DNA of 64,000 nt from Zhongshania aliphaticivorans (GCF_001586255.1 NZ_CP014544.1:4000501-4064500); one strand, 5' to 3'. Positions 9,449-19,205 are shown, counted from the stretch's first letter. The notes: generated by a model not told the origin, from the sequence alone. Numbers and translations: made by a program.

Positions 9449-9458
9449 GAGACGCAAT

Positions 9459-9707
9459 ATGTCCAGCAAAAAACTATTTTTCAGTGCCGAGTCACAAATC
9501 AAAAAGCGGAAAGCTTTTATGTTATCTCAAGCACTGATTCGTGATATTTCCCACGTAGAACAATCCGCAGAAAAGTACGGCGTCAGTTTCCGACTGAATG
9601 AGCTAGTTGAAGAAGCCATCGAGCGACTGGTCAAGCAAGCAAATGCAGAGCTCAGAGATATTAAGGCATCACATACGAATCATACAACACGGCCAACTAA
9701 TGAGTGA
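9459..9707 (+). CDS. Small relaxosome-region protein, possible ribbon-helix-helix
   Basis: 82 residues, starting at the ATG preceded by AGGAGA (9447-9452), 10 bp after the coupling-protein stop. The core SFRLNELVEEAIERLVKQA and a basic N-terminus (SQIKKRKAF) suggest a small helical DNA-binding protein, perhaps ribbon-helix-helix. Position between trwB-like and trwC-like genes and beside the hairpin-rich spacer argues for an oriT accessory factor such as TrwA or for operon autoregulation. Family membership is not certain. Confidence 0.6.
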   Translation: MSSKKLFFSAESQIKKRKAFMLSQALIRDISHVEQSAEKYGVSFRLNELVEEAIERLVKQANAELRDIKASHTNHTTRPTNE

Positions 9708-9935
9708 GCGGCAAAGTCCTGCGTTCCCCAGCGTTGCTGGGACCCCGTTTTTACTTGCTTTGGGAGGCGGTAATCCCGCCTACAAAAGCAGGACACCTCA
9801 TGCACCTGAGGTGCCGAGCTATAATATTCGAAATATCAGACAGTTATAGGAATATGGGATGATTCAGCAACATGACTCATATATGAGTTATTTCGCGAAA
9901 TCGGTGACTCTAAGGCAACTCAAAAGTGACTCGCT
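9708..9935. other. Candidate origin of transfer (oriT) and operator region
   Basis: A 228-bp non-coding interval packed with dyads: stem CCCAGC/GCTGGG (9727-9741), AGGCGG/CCGCCT (9765-9781), CACCTCA/TGAGGTG (9794-9813), a 14-bp perfect palindrome at 9875-9888, a 12-bp palindrome ATTTCGCGAAAT (9890-9901) and a direct repeat GTGACTC (9904-9910 and 9926-9932) directly before the next gene. Hairpins beside a MOB-F relaxase with flanking small DNA-binding proteins are what an oriT looks like. The nic site cannot be fixed by eye; GTTATAGG at 9843-9850 is only loosely like the R388 nic context. Confidence 0.6.
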
Positions 9936-10256
9936 ATGAAATCAGGAAAGTTAAAGCGTTTGCAAATGTACTGTCATCAAGCGCTTCATAATGACATTCA
10001 GAAATTTGCAAAAGATCGCGATATCTCCAAGAGTGCAGCCATAAAACTATTAGTTGAAAGGTCATTGAATACACAGAATACCGCACCAACAGAAAGCCTT
10101 GATCATATTCATTCAAGCCTTGATGCACTGCTGCATTGCGCATCATTCACGCGCGTTTTAATAACCGAAATTGTCAATAATGATGGACTCCATCTGGATC
10201 AAGCCGATGTCAGGGAGCGAGTTAATAAATTGATTGAACGATACGTTTCTACCTAG
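9936..10256 (+). CDS. Ribbon-helix-helix accessory protein (TrwA-like role)
   Basis: 106 residues. The N-terminal half (MYCHQALHNDIQKFAKDRD then ISKSAAIKLLVERSL) has the alternating strand-helix-helix pattern of ribbon-helix-helix proteins; the C-terminal half is helical and may mediate tetramerisation. It immediately precedes the relaxase gene, whose ATG lies 4 nt after its stop, and follows the candidate oriT whose GTGACTC repeats sit just upstream of its own start, the usual arrangement for a TrwA-type protein that binds oriT and represses its operon. Sequence family is inferred from pattern only. Confidence 0.65.
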   Translation: MKSGKLKRLQMYCHQALHNDIQKFAKDRDISKSAAIKLLVERSLNTQNTAPTESLDHIHSSLDALLHCASFTRVLITEIVNNDGLHLDQADVRERVNKLIERYVST

Positions 10257-10260
10257 TGCT

Positions 10261-13053
10261 ATGACGTGCAACCCCACCGCGATCCGAAGTGCACCTTACG
10301 CCGCGCGCTATTTGTTGAATCAGGATCACGCCAATTACTACCTGGAAGATGAGTCCTGCCATTCTTTCTGGGCCGGTGATGGAGCTAGGCGTCTCGGCAT
10401 AGAAGGGTCAGCTGTCGAAGTTGACCGCCTTATTCGTTACCTTCACGGTAATATTGCCGGCGAAGAGCTCGGGCGGTTTCGGGCCGGCAAACGTGAACAC
10501 AAAGCCGGAATAGATTTCACAACATCCCCTCCAAAGTCGGTAAGTCTGGTAGCATTAGTGGGCAGAGATGAGCGCGCTCTAACGGCTGACCAGGAATCCA
10601 TTAAGGAGATGATCAGCTTTATCACCAAAATGGCGGCTTACACCCGAAGTCACAAGCGCTTTCCAGATGGCACAGAGTCATTCGACAACATTCCTGCTGA
10701 CAATCTATTGTGCGCCGTATTCCGCCACGAGACGAGCCGCTCTCTTGATCCACTTCAGCATCACCACGTGGTTATTCTAAATGCATCTCAAACCGCAGAA
10801 GGCAACTGGCGCAGCATCCAGACCAGGCCTTTCTTCGACATACAGAAAGCGGCTGGTTTGTTTTATCGTCAAACTTTAGCGTCAAAACTCAGAGTCCTCG
10901 GCTATGAGATTAGCAAGGGGAGAGATGGAAACTTCGAGATTGCGGGATTTTCGAATGAACAATTACGCGTCTTCAGCCAACGCTCTAATGAAATCGAAAA
11001 GACATTATCAGAGCAGGGATTAACCAGAGAAAAAGCGTCGCCGGCCCTGAAAGAAAAAGTTTCCCACGATACGCGATCACCGAAAGCGAAAACATCAGAC
11101 AGGGATGAGCTCGTCAAGGAATGGCAACTCAGATCGCGCGAATTTGGTTGTGATATTGACCAAATAGTAGGCCAGTCAAGGCAGAAGTCACAGTCAAAAA
11201 GCTGGCAGCGGCAAGACAGAATAGACCAAACCGAAACTATCTACGATCTAATCCGTAATACAATTTTATCCATCTCGGAAAGGGACAGTGTTTTCTCAAA
11301 GAACCGCTTACGAGATGAACTGAATTTTCAAGCTGTCGGCTATGGTATCTCGACTGAACAGGTATGCAAAGGTATTGAGTGGGCCGAACGCGAGTCATTA
11401 CTCGTTGGAGGATATCGATGCGCGGAGTACAGGCGCTCCTCAAAGTCATGGCAGCAAGTTGAAGCATTTACCACTCCCGAGACGATCAAGCTAGAAGAAG
11501 GCATGATCAGGACCGCCAGATGCATGCGCCTCAATGCCACCCCAGTGTTGACGATAAGAAATGCCGAAGCGTGGTTGGCACAAGCTGAACGCAAAAACTT
11601 GAGTGATGGATTCGACGGCTGGACCGCGGACCAGAAGACAGCAGTAAGAGGTTTGCTCACCACGAAAGATCAGCTAGTTGCTGTTCAAGGATACGCAGGC
11701 ACGGCAAAAACCAGTACCGCACTGAGATTGGTAGCCGACGTCTATAAACATCAGGGCTACCTTGTCAGAGGGATGGCACCATCAGTCTCGGCTTGTACGT
11801 CATTATCTGAAGGCGCCGAGCTTAAAAATGTTGTTACCGTAGCCAGCCACCTTATAAAGACCGACCATAATAACAGCTTAGCAAAGCCCGAGGTCTGGTT
11901 AGTTGATGAGGCTTCCCTCATCTCAACTCGGGATATGGCCAAACTCATCGGCAAAGCACACAGATGTAAGGCAAGGCTGGTACTTGTAGGTGATATGTAT
12001 CAGCTAGGCTCCGTTGACGCCGGTGCAGCATTCAGACAAATCCAGGAATCTGGAATAACGACACTAAAGCTTGAGGAAATCGTCCGACAAAAAGATATCT
12101 CCTTACTTGACGCCGTAAACCATTCAGTTAAAGGTCAAGCCGTCGAAGCTCTGAATATGTTGAGTAAAGGTAATAGCCAGATCATCGAGATCTCTGGTGG
12201 CGTAAAGATGCGCCATAAAGCCCTGGCAGAGCGCTATCTAGCCCTCCCTATTGATGAAAGACAAAAAACATTGATCATAGAACCCAGTCGGAACGGCCGA
12301 CAGCATCTTACCAGCGCAATCAGGGCGGGGCTAAAGGAGCTCGGTGACCTGTCAAAACAAGAAAGTAATGCAACCTCCTTCAGCCGCATCGATATGACCA
12401 CGACCTCTGCTAAAGATATTCTCAATTATTCTGTGGGAGATACCGTCAAATTCTGCCGGGGCTATAAGCGTAAAGGCATAGAAAAAAATTCCTATTGGAC
12501 GATTCAGACACTTAATCCTGAATTAAATGTCGCTACATTAACAGGCGAAAACGGGGAGAAGGTTATGTGGAACCCCGCGTCGTGGGGAGGACGATCACAG
12601 GTATATTCCTCACTTGAGGCCGGTCTATCTCGTGGGGACCGGATCATCTGGACCACCAATAACCGAGAAAGCGGTCTCAGCAACGGTACGAGAGCGGAAG
12701 TTATATCAATCAATGACGGCACTCGAACTGCTATGATCCGACTGGAGAGCGGCCGCGAGCTATCGTTGCACCTTAATTCCGCACGCTGCTATCATTGGAC
12801 CCATGACTATGTTTCTACCGTCCACGCCGCGCAGGGAAAAACATGCGAACGTGTTTTTTACCATGCGGAAAGCTACCGAACCAACCTGTCCAGCCAAAAA
12901 GCCTTATATGTCTCACTCAGTAGGGCGCGTCAGGAGGCTGTTCTAGTAACAGATAGCCGACAGTTGCTGGAGCAGCAGCTCCAGGCGCATAGCGGTGAAA
13001 AACAGAATGCCAGTCAGCATATCGATCAGCACGCGCTGGACTACAGTCACTGA
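10261..13053 (+). CDS. MOB-F conjugative relaxase-helicase (TrwC/TraI type)
   Basis: 930-residue bifunctional enzyme that nicks oriT and unwinds the transferred strand. The relaxase domain (about 1-300) has the catalytic tyrosine pair Y26-Y27 (ANYYLED), FWAGDGARRLG, and the metal triad in HETSRSLDPLQHHHVVILN. The RecD2-like helicase has Walker A GYAGTAKTSTA, Walker B WLVDEASLIS, and C-terminal STVHAAQGKT and YVSLSRARQE. The length is close to TrwC of R388 (about 966), so it appears complete. I chose the ATG at 10261, which gives the usual short N-terminus; a TTG at 10234 is the alternative. It ends the mobilisation operon. Confidence 0.93.
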   Translation: MTCNPTAIRSAPYAARYLLNQDHANYYLEDESCHSFWAGDGARRLGIEGSAVEVDRLIRYLHGNIAGEELGRFRAGKREHKAGIDFTTSPPKSVSLVALVGRDERALTADQESIKEMISFITKMAAYTRSHKRFPDGTESFDNIPADNLLCAVFRHETSRSLDPLQHHHVVILNASQTAEGNWRSIQTRPFFDIQKAAGLFYRQTLASKLRVLGYEISKGRDGNFEIAGFSNEQLRVFSQRSNEIEKTLSEQGLTREKASPALKEKVSHDTRSPKAKTSDRDELVKEWQLRSREFGCDIDQIVGQSRQKSQSKSWQRQDRIDQTETIYDLIRNTILSISERDSVFSKNRLRDELNFQAVGYGISTEQVCKGIEWAERESLLVGGYRCAEYRRSSKSWQQVEAFTTPETIKLEEGMIRTARCMRLNATPVLTIRNAEAWLAQAERKNLSDGFDGWTADQKTAVRGLLTTKDQLVAVQGYAGTAKTSTALRLVADVYKHQGYLVRGMAPSVSACTSLSEGAELKNVVTVASHLIKTDHNNSLAKPEVWLVDEASLISTRDMAKLIGKAHRCKARLVLVGDMYQLGSVDAGAAFRQIQESGITTLKLEEIVRQKDISLLDAVNHSVKGQAVEALNMLSKGNSQIIEISGGVKMRHKALAERYLALPIDERQKTLIIEPSRNGRQHLTSAIRAGLKELGDLSKQESNATSFSRIDMTTTSAKDILNYSVGDTVKFCRGYKRKGIEKNSYWTIQTLNPELNVATLTGENGEKVMWNPASWGGRSQVYSSLEAGLSRGDRIIWTTNNRESGLSNGTRAEVISINDGTRTAMIRLESGRELSLHLNSARCYHWTHDYVSTVHAAQGKTCERVFYHAESYRTNLSSQKALYVSLSRARQEAVLVTDSRQLLEQQLQAHSGEKQNASQHIDQHALDYSH

Positions 13054-13435
13054 GAGTTCGTTATCGTTCTTACCTGCTGCTAGAGGGGAACACGTCAGTA
13101 TCAGTTGTACGCCGGAGGATTCCAACTGGAAATACCGCTATTTTTAGGAAGCGTATAATAAAACCTACCTATCTGCCCCCTGCTAATGTCAGCACGGTAT
13201 TCAGCTCGCAGGGTATGACCGTCAATTGCGACACCTTCGTGTTTTACAACTAGGGGATGTATCGTGCTACAGGGATTACAGGACAGATACAAGGTACTAG
13301 CCAATTAGTATTGGCCAGCACCTTCGGAGCTGTAATCACAGCACACTGAACTAGATCACAAAAACACCTAAAATACTGATTTATTTGCATATTTACTAAT
13401 TTTTGAGATTAATAAGATCTATAGCCGTCCTACGA
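13054..13435. other. Gene-free spacer between mobilisation and DarTG modules
   Basis: 382 bp with no convincing gene. A small dyad GCCAAT-TAGT-ATTGGC lies at 13300-13315. Two convergent operons (relaxase and darG) end here. No integrase fragment or tRNA-like sequence was found that would mark an attachment site. Confidence 0.45.
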
Positions 13436-14494
13436 TTAAGATGGAAAAGAACTCGCCATGCCCAACCAGTTTTTCGCACTCAGCGTCTGAATAGCGAGGG
13501 AAATTTGTCGTTGAGTGAACTGCTTTTTTCTGTCGTTCCAAGAATGAATTTTCTGTACAACATCAGCTGGCCCTTGAGCATGTTCTTTCTCTAATACCCA
13601 ATGTACAGAAGCAAGTAACTCTAGGCCAAAAGGTGACTCAAAGCCCTCAACGAGCTCTACTACCTTTTCAAACCGCGCTAGGCTATCTGGGTGTTGCTTT
13701 AAAAACGCTGCGGCTTCATCTACCGCACCGGGGACAAGCTTCAACTCCTTACCCGGTGCATCACCTCCATCGGCATAACCCGATACAAAATGCCCTTCAA
13801 TAGCATTAAGAACATGCCTTAAATTTTGGGCATAAGGGCCATAGGAGGCTTTTTGATAGTCGAGTCGTAAAGGCTCACCACTTGACTGCATAAAATAAAG
13901 CAATTTGTGCACTTCTAATAACGTCACTGTTGGGTCAAGTAATCCACATAAATAACGCTGCATCAACTCAATGAGCACCGCGCGGCCTGCGGTCATTTTC
14001 GGCACTTTACGGTTTTGCGCCATCTTATCGTTCTCTGGCGCACCATTTGGCTCATAAACCAAGATCTCGACATCACCTAAATCGCTTAATGTGGCTTCAA
14101 TCACTTGGCGTACATCACCCCAATCTAAGCCGCCCAAACCGCTACCCAGTGGCGGAATAGCAATAGACTTTATGCCTAGCTCCTTAATATCGCGCGATAA
14201 AGCATTAAGCCCTAGCTCCACGTCTTCTATTTTACTGGCACCCCGCCAATGACGCTTGGTGGGGAAGTTAATAATGTATTTAGGATTCGCCAGTTGACCG
14301 GTTTCAACGATAAACATGCTACCCGGCTTTACTTCATTTTGCTTACAGGCAGCAGCGTAGTCCTTAAAGTTATCAGGCCATGCTTTTTTGAATTGTAGTG
14401 CTATTCCCCGGCCCATCACACCTACACAGTTCACGGTATTCACTATCGCCTCTGCATCAGCGCGTAAAATGTCACCTGATGTAAATTTAATCAT
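13436..14494 (-). CDS. darG: DarG antitoxin, macro-domain DNA ADP-ribosylglycohydrolase
   Basis: Antitoxin of DarTG: its macro domain removes ADP-ribose from thymidine in DNA and its C-terminal part binds and blocks DarT. Residues 1-155 are a macro domain (GDILRADAEAIVNTVNC, VGVMGRGIALQFK, IPPLGSGLGGLDW). The remaining 200 residues are the larger C-terminal domain seen in DarG but absent from stand-alone ADP-ribose hydrolases. The length of 352 is typical. It starts 51 bp after the darT stop in the same operon, so toxin comes first. All residues expected of an active antitoxin loop are present, so the system looks functional. Confidence 0.92.
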   Translation of the reverse strand: MIKFTSGDILRADAEAIVNTVNCVGVMGRGIALQFKKAWPDNFKDYAAACKQNEVKPGSMFIVETGQLANPKYIINFPTKRHWRGASKIEDVELGLNALSRDIKELGIKSIAIPPLGSGLGGLDWGDVRQVIEATLSDLGDVEILVYEPNGAPENDKMAQNRKVPKMTAGRAVLIELMQRYLCGLLDPTVTLLEVHKLLYFMQSSGEPLRLDYQKASYGPYAQNLRHVLNAIEGHFVSGYADGGDAPGKELKLVPGAVDEAAAFLKQHPDSLARFEKVVELVEGFESPFGLELLASVHWVLEKEHAQGPADVVQKIHSWNDRKKQFTQRQISLAIQTLSAKNWLGMASSFPS

Positions 14495-14545
14495 TGGCGG
14501 CTCCCCATATATACCTAAAACCTTCTCTTCTACTCATCGGCTTCA

Positions 14546-15187
14546 CTAATAGTACCATTCTGGCTTAATCGTCACAGCAGGCTTGTGTGGCGTCGTATAC
14601 AGCGCATTCATCACTTGTTGGTAAATAGGCTGCGAACGAACCCCTATAGCTTCGACAAGGTGCCAAGGGAAGCCCTGCTCCAGCAAGAATTCAGCCTGCT
14701 TTCCGTCCTTACATCCCTGCCACTGCCTAGTTTGAATCGCAGGCCAATCTAACTCGTTCAAATTAGCCAAATCATTTCGATCCTCAAAGAAACGCGAACC
14801 GGCATTGGATAAGGTAAACGCCCAGCGCAGCTGCTGCTGATTTGCCCACGCAACAACAGCATTGAGGTCTGCCTGTAAATGCACAATAGGACCTTGCCCG
14901 CCTTTATAAGCCAGATCAGGGCTGTTCGCCTGACTAATTATATACAACATAATAGAACGCGGGCAGAAATAGAACGGCACGCACTGACCAACATACAAAT
15001 CGGGATGAGTAGTTAGTGTTAACTCCTGCAACCGGCGCTGCTTTATATGGCTCATGCCAATCATGCTACCTGCCACAGCTTGAACTGCAATTTGCGCATC
15101 ACTGAGCAAACCTCCCGTCGCGATAATCGACGCTAGGCGATCAACATGCGCTATGTGATATAGCTTTGGGTTAGCAGGACTAGGCAT
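14546..15187 (-). CDS. darT: DarT toxin, thymidine-specific DNA ADP-ribosyltransferase
   Basis: Uses NAD+ to ADP-ribosylate thymidine in single-stranded DNA motifs; in phage defence this blocks phage replication. The 213-residue protein shows the DarT (DUF4433) pattern: YHIAHVDRLASIIATGGLL for NAD binding, VPFYFCPRSIMLYII, and the catalytic glutamate in KQAEFLLEQGFPW. Its ATG directly abuts the TAA of the hsdS remnant (zero spacing), so translation is coupled to a dead gene's tail. Paired with darG downstream. It appears intact. Confidence 0.92.
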   Translation of the reverse strand: MPSPANPKLYHIAHVDRLASIIATGGLLSDAQIAVQAVAGSMIGMSHIKQRRLQELTLTTHPDLYVGQCVPFYFCPRSIMLYIISQANSPDLAYKGGQGPIVHLQADLNAVVAWANQQQLRWAFTLSNAGSRFFEDRNDLANLNELDWPAIQTRQWQGCKDGKQAEFLLEQGFPWHLVEAIGVRSQPIYQQVMNALYTTPHKPAVTIKPEWYY

Positions 15188-15985
15188 TTAATCTTTCACC
15201 GTCACTTGGCCATTCATTAGCATAGGGAGGAGCCAATCTCGGAGTTTTTCTAACTCCACATTTTCTTGATCAAAATTCTTAATTTGCGTTAATTGTGGTA
15301 ATACGCTTTCATCAAAGCGCTGCTGAAGATTAAAATCAGGTATTACGACTTTTATAGTTCTAAGAACATCTTGTCGAATACCAAATACCGTGCTTCCGCT
15401 CAAGCTTCCCAATATTTGAGAGTAGCCATGTCCTTTTGATAGCTCATAATATAGATAACTGGGCACTAACAATCTCTGATTAGCTCGAATAGCGAACAAT
15501 CTTTGACTCATGCAATAATCAGTCTTTCCGTGGATAAAGTAAAACTCCCCAGCTGGAGCCTCTGAAGTCATCAAGATGTCACCATCTTTCAATTTTGCCG
15601 ACATCCATTTATCAAACAAAGCTCTGTCTACCTTGTTTGCTTTTTCAAGATTACGGAGTTTCCCGCCTTTTACCAACTTAGCCGATAGAGCTATAACTCC
15701 ATTTTCACTATCAGTCCAATTACCACCTAATTTTTTTGGTGTCTTCCCTCGATGATCAAGAATTGTCTCCACACACTGGTTTAATTCTTCAACACCCCAG
15801 CCCTACGGAATGTGTCGCTTAAGCGCCTCATCATAAACCATCTTTCCGCCTGAAGATTTATAGGGCAAACCATTGGCGTCGGGAAAGTCAAACTGCACAA
15901 ACCAATAGTCGTAAATGAGCTTGACCAAGAATTCGAGCTGAGCGTTGATTTGGTTATTAAGCTCGATTTTTTTATCGATCGACAT
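15188..15985 (-). pseudogene. Type I restriction specificity subunit (hsdS) remnant with amber codon
   Basis: Remnant of a type I restriction-modification S subunit that once set DNA target recognition. What is left begins in the central conserved helix (IDKKIELNNQINAQLEFL, then YDYWFVQFDFPDANG, SSGGKMVYDEAL) and continues through the second target-recognition domain to LRDWLLPMLMNGQV. The first recognition domain is gone, and a TAG at 15803-15805 interrupts the frame within IP-stop-GW where related proteins have a sense codon. No hsdM or hsdR is present. It sits 5' of darT with no gap. Non-functional in specificity; an internal restart could still produce half an S subunit. Confidence 0.88.
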
Positions 15986-16155
15986 CAGAAACGAAGATAT
16001 AGCCTCTTGCTATCCAAAGCATCTAAATCAACCTTTTGGGCAGTTTCTTTATAAAGCAATGTTACTGTATTGCGGCTGAGCCCAGTTTCACTGACGACAT
16101 CAGCAATACGCATTTTGCGTTCGCCCATTAGACGAGCCAAATGGCAGCGAATCAT
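15985..16155 (-). pseudogene. XRE/YozG-like HTH regulator, C-terminally truncated
   Basis: Starts MIRCHLARLMGERKMRIADV, the N-terminus of a small Cro/CI-like (YozG-type) regulator, with the recognition helix region ETGLSRNTVTLLYKE. Family members continue past LDAL into CxxLxCxVGDLLE; here the sequence changes at LDALD to SKRLYLRF and stops, and the stop codon overlaps the hsdS remnant's ATG (TGATG). This looks like a deletion that fused the two genes. The HTH itself may still fold. The start at 16155 follows GGGGA; a GTG at 16167 is the alternative. Confidence 0.7.
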
Positions 16156-16666
16156 TCGATTCCCCACGAATTCTAAAAGGAAGTTATAGATAACTGAAAA
16201 CTACCATTTTTAGAGATCAATTAATATTTTTCCAGTTAAAATCACATATTCTAAGTTCAATATGACTTCTGGATGCAGCTACATTAAAAGTCGGACATAA
16301 TGCCTGTCATTATTAGCGACTCTTCTGCGAGCCGATTTAACACTGCTCCCGTGACAGGAATGCGTGATATGAACAGCCCAACCTTAAACGGTGACAGAAA
16401 TGGTGACATAACCAGAGAAATGCCACTTAAAAATATCATACCTTATTGTTTTTTATGGAATTATAGAAATATACCTATAAACAGATCCAGAATATTGAGT
16501 AGGTTTTTACCGTTGAGGACGGCTGGTATTTTATACACCTAAGCAATTTTATTTCTGTCACTAGCAATAAAATTCCAGAAACCGTTAAACACACTTTTCA
16601 GCAGGTAAAAGTGTGAACGAGAGTTAGATTAAACCTGCCTAATTCATGAAGCTCTAAGGTAAGGAA
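16156..16666. other. Intergenic region between truncated regulator and abiE
   Basis: About 510 bp that must contain the promoter of the HTH-hsdS remnant-darTG operon near its left end and the abiE terminator near its right end. A plus-strand frame at 16300-16542 has no ribosome site and looks non-coding. No other feature seen. Confidence 0.45.
16590..16615 (-). terminator. Hairpin downstream of abiEii
   Basis: Perfect 9-bp stem CACACTTTT (16590-16598) / AAAAGTGTG (16607-16615) with an 8-nt loop, 51 bp downstream of the abiEii stop; on the minus strand it is followed by TTTAA. A plausible intrinsic terminator with a short U-tract. Confidence 0.6.
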
Positions 16667-17554
16667 CTAACCCATATCAAATGGTTTTTTGGGTGTGCCA
16701 TCATGAAGTAACTCAGATACGATGGCATTCACCTCTCCCTGAACATACGTCCAATATTCTGGGCTATCTAGGGTTCTCTCTTTAATTTGCTTAGGAATAA
16801 AGCGGCTTATTTCCATATTAAAGTCATTTCGCACTTCCTCTTCCGTCATTAGCTTGGCTAAGGCAGTAGACAGCGCCTGTCGAAAGTCATCTGTTTGCTT
16901 GTGTCTGGCGGTGAGTTTCTTGTCAACCAATACTTTGGATAAATCAATCCCGCGCTGCTTAATCCAAACAATATCCCAGATATCACGAGGCTTGATACGT
17001 CTTGCCCGATACGCTAACGCAATAAGCTTATCGGCCAGTGTTTCTTGTAATGACTGCACCGGAACCAAGATCCCTTCAGTCGGCACAACAATGTCGTAAT
17101 GATTGATTAACGGACGCTTTTCGATATCGAATGAGGGTATTGCACAGACGTCAATATGCATTTTTTGTCGTGGTAAATCAGGACGATTAGGCTCTTTCAC
17201 GATACTAATCTTCCACGAAACAGTATCTCCTTGCTGCTCGCTAGAGGGCTTGTTTACCCAAACTTCGGTTTCATACTTATTTTGAATATAGGTCTGGATC
17301 TCGGACTCCAACCCTTCAAACTCGGATGGCTTGAAGTCATAGCCGCCGTTGAAATCAAGATCCTCTGACAACCTACTACTGTTGTAACACATGCGTAATG
17401 AGGTGCCGCCAATAAAGGTTAATCGCTGCATAACGCCTTGCTTGATCAGCACGTCCATAATGTCGTGATGCAAGATCTCTTTTTCTATCACGGGCGTTAC
17501 TGCTGCAAAGTCAGGGTTTGACTGTACGATTTGGCGAATTTGTTGCTTCAGCAT
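16667..17554 (-). CDS. abiEii: AbiEii/AbiGii-family nucleotidyltransferase toxin
   Basis: Toxin of the AbiE type IV toxin-antitoxin/abortive phage infection system; AbiEii-family proteins are nucleotidyltransferases, some of which modify tRNA. The 295-residue protein carries the polymerase-beta-like motif GGTSLRMCYNSSRLSEDLDF (GG-S ... DLD) near residue 50 and the conserved KLIALAYRARRIKPRDIWDI block. Its ATG lies 2 nt after the abiEi stop, the normal two-gene operon. No lesion is visible. Confidence 0.92.
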   Translation of the reverse strand: MLKQQIRQIVQSNPDFAAVTPVIEKEILHHDIMDVLIKQGVMQRLTFIGGTSLRMCYNSSRLSEDLDFNGGYDFKPSEFEGLESEIQTYIQNKYETEVWVNKPSSEQQGDTVSWKISIVKEPNRPDLPRQKMHIDVCAIPSFDIEKRPLINHYDIVVPTEGILVPVQSLQETLADKLIALAYRARRIKPRDIWDIVWIKQRGIDLSKVLVDKKLTARHKQTDDFRQALSTALAKLMTEEEVRNDFNMEISRFIPKQIKERTLDSPEYWTYVQGEVNAIVSELLHDGTPKKPFDMG

Positions 17555-17556
17555 AC

Positions 17557-18081
17557 TTAACTCTCCAGCATATGTAGATTGCGTCGGCAGTGCTTTAGAT
17601 CTGCAATTGCTTGTTCTTTATGCGCGCGATACATTTTGATGGCAGGGTCATAGTACAAATTAGGTGCGATTTGTTCGACTGGCTTCTTAGTGTGGGTAAA
17701 TTCGATCACACCATAGGGTGTATCAAAACAACCACTTCGGCCTTTAGTGACTACAGTGACTCTGCCTATCACAATTTGTGAAAGATCGCCGGTATGGCTT
17801 AGCTGACTTTCTAAGCTGATGTAGCTCAACACGCCACTACGCAACTTTTTGATGATTTTATAAATGGCCGTCTCTGGCTCTGGCGGTGTAATCATACTTT
17901 CATAAAAGCCTTTCACCACTCGCCTTAGCAAGCCCTTCTTTACGCTATCTGCGAGGAACTTTCTAAAAGCTGGGCCACAAGGCACACCCAGCATAAAAGC
18001 AAGCTCTGTTGCACTGTGAATGCCACCACCAGCATTCACCGCTTTGGCTAACGCGCTTAATAGCTCCTCAGATTTCGTCAT
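17557..18081 (-). CDS. abiEi: AbiEi-family antitoxin/transcription regulator
   Basis: Antitoxin that represses its operon and neutralises AbiEii. 174 residues: an N-terminal winged helix (SALAKAVNAGGGIHSATELA ... GLLRRVVKGFYES) and a C-terminal AbiEi domain (LSYISLESQLSHTG ... VIEFTH). The start ATG at 18079-18081 has no Shine-Dalgarno motif: only GACCT lies between it and a long inverted repeat (18083-18123), so operator and translation start touch. This suggests tight autorepression and perhaps a nearly leaderless transcript (inference). Confidence 0.9.
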   Translation of the reverse strand: MTKSEELLSALAKAVNAGGGIHSATELAFMLGVPCGPAFRKFLADSVKKGLLRRVVKGFYESMITPPEPETAIYKIIKKLRSGVLSYISLESQLSHTGDLSQIVIGRVTVVTKGRSGCFDTPYGVIEFTHTKKPVEQIAPNLYYDPAIKMYRAHKEQAIADLKHCRRNLHMLES

Positions 18082-18082
18082 A

Positions 18083-18123
18083 GGTCTACACTAGATCACC
18101 AAAAAGGTAATTTAGTGTAGACC
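18083..18123. promoter_or_regulatory. abiEi: abiE operator inverted repeat
   Basis: Arms GGTCTACACTA (18083-18093) and TAGTGTAGACC (18113-18123) are perfectly complementary over 11 bp and extend to 14 with one mismatch. Location immediately before abiEi and known AbiEi binding to inverted repeats in its promoter make this the likely operator. Confidence 0.75.

Positions 18124-19205
<1,082 letters not shown>

Noticed and set aside
13300-13315. GCCAAT dyad as an attachment site
   Set aside because: Too short, and no integrase or second copy was found.
13436-14494. Stand-alone macro-domain ADP-ribose hydrolase
   Set aside because: A 200-residue C-terminal domain and adjacent DarT make DarG the right call.
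16300-16542. 80-residue plus-strand ORF
   Set aside because: No ribosome site, lies in a regulatory spacer and has no motif.
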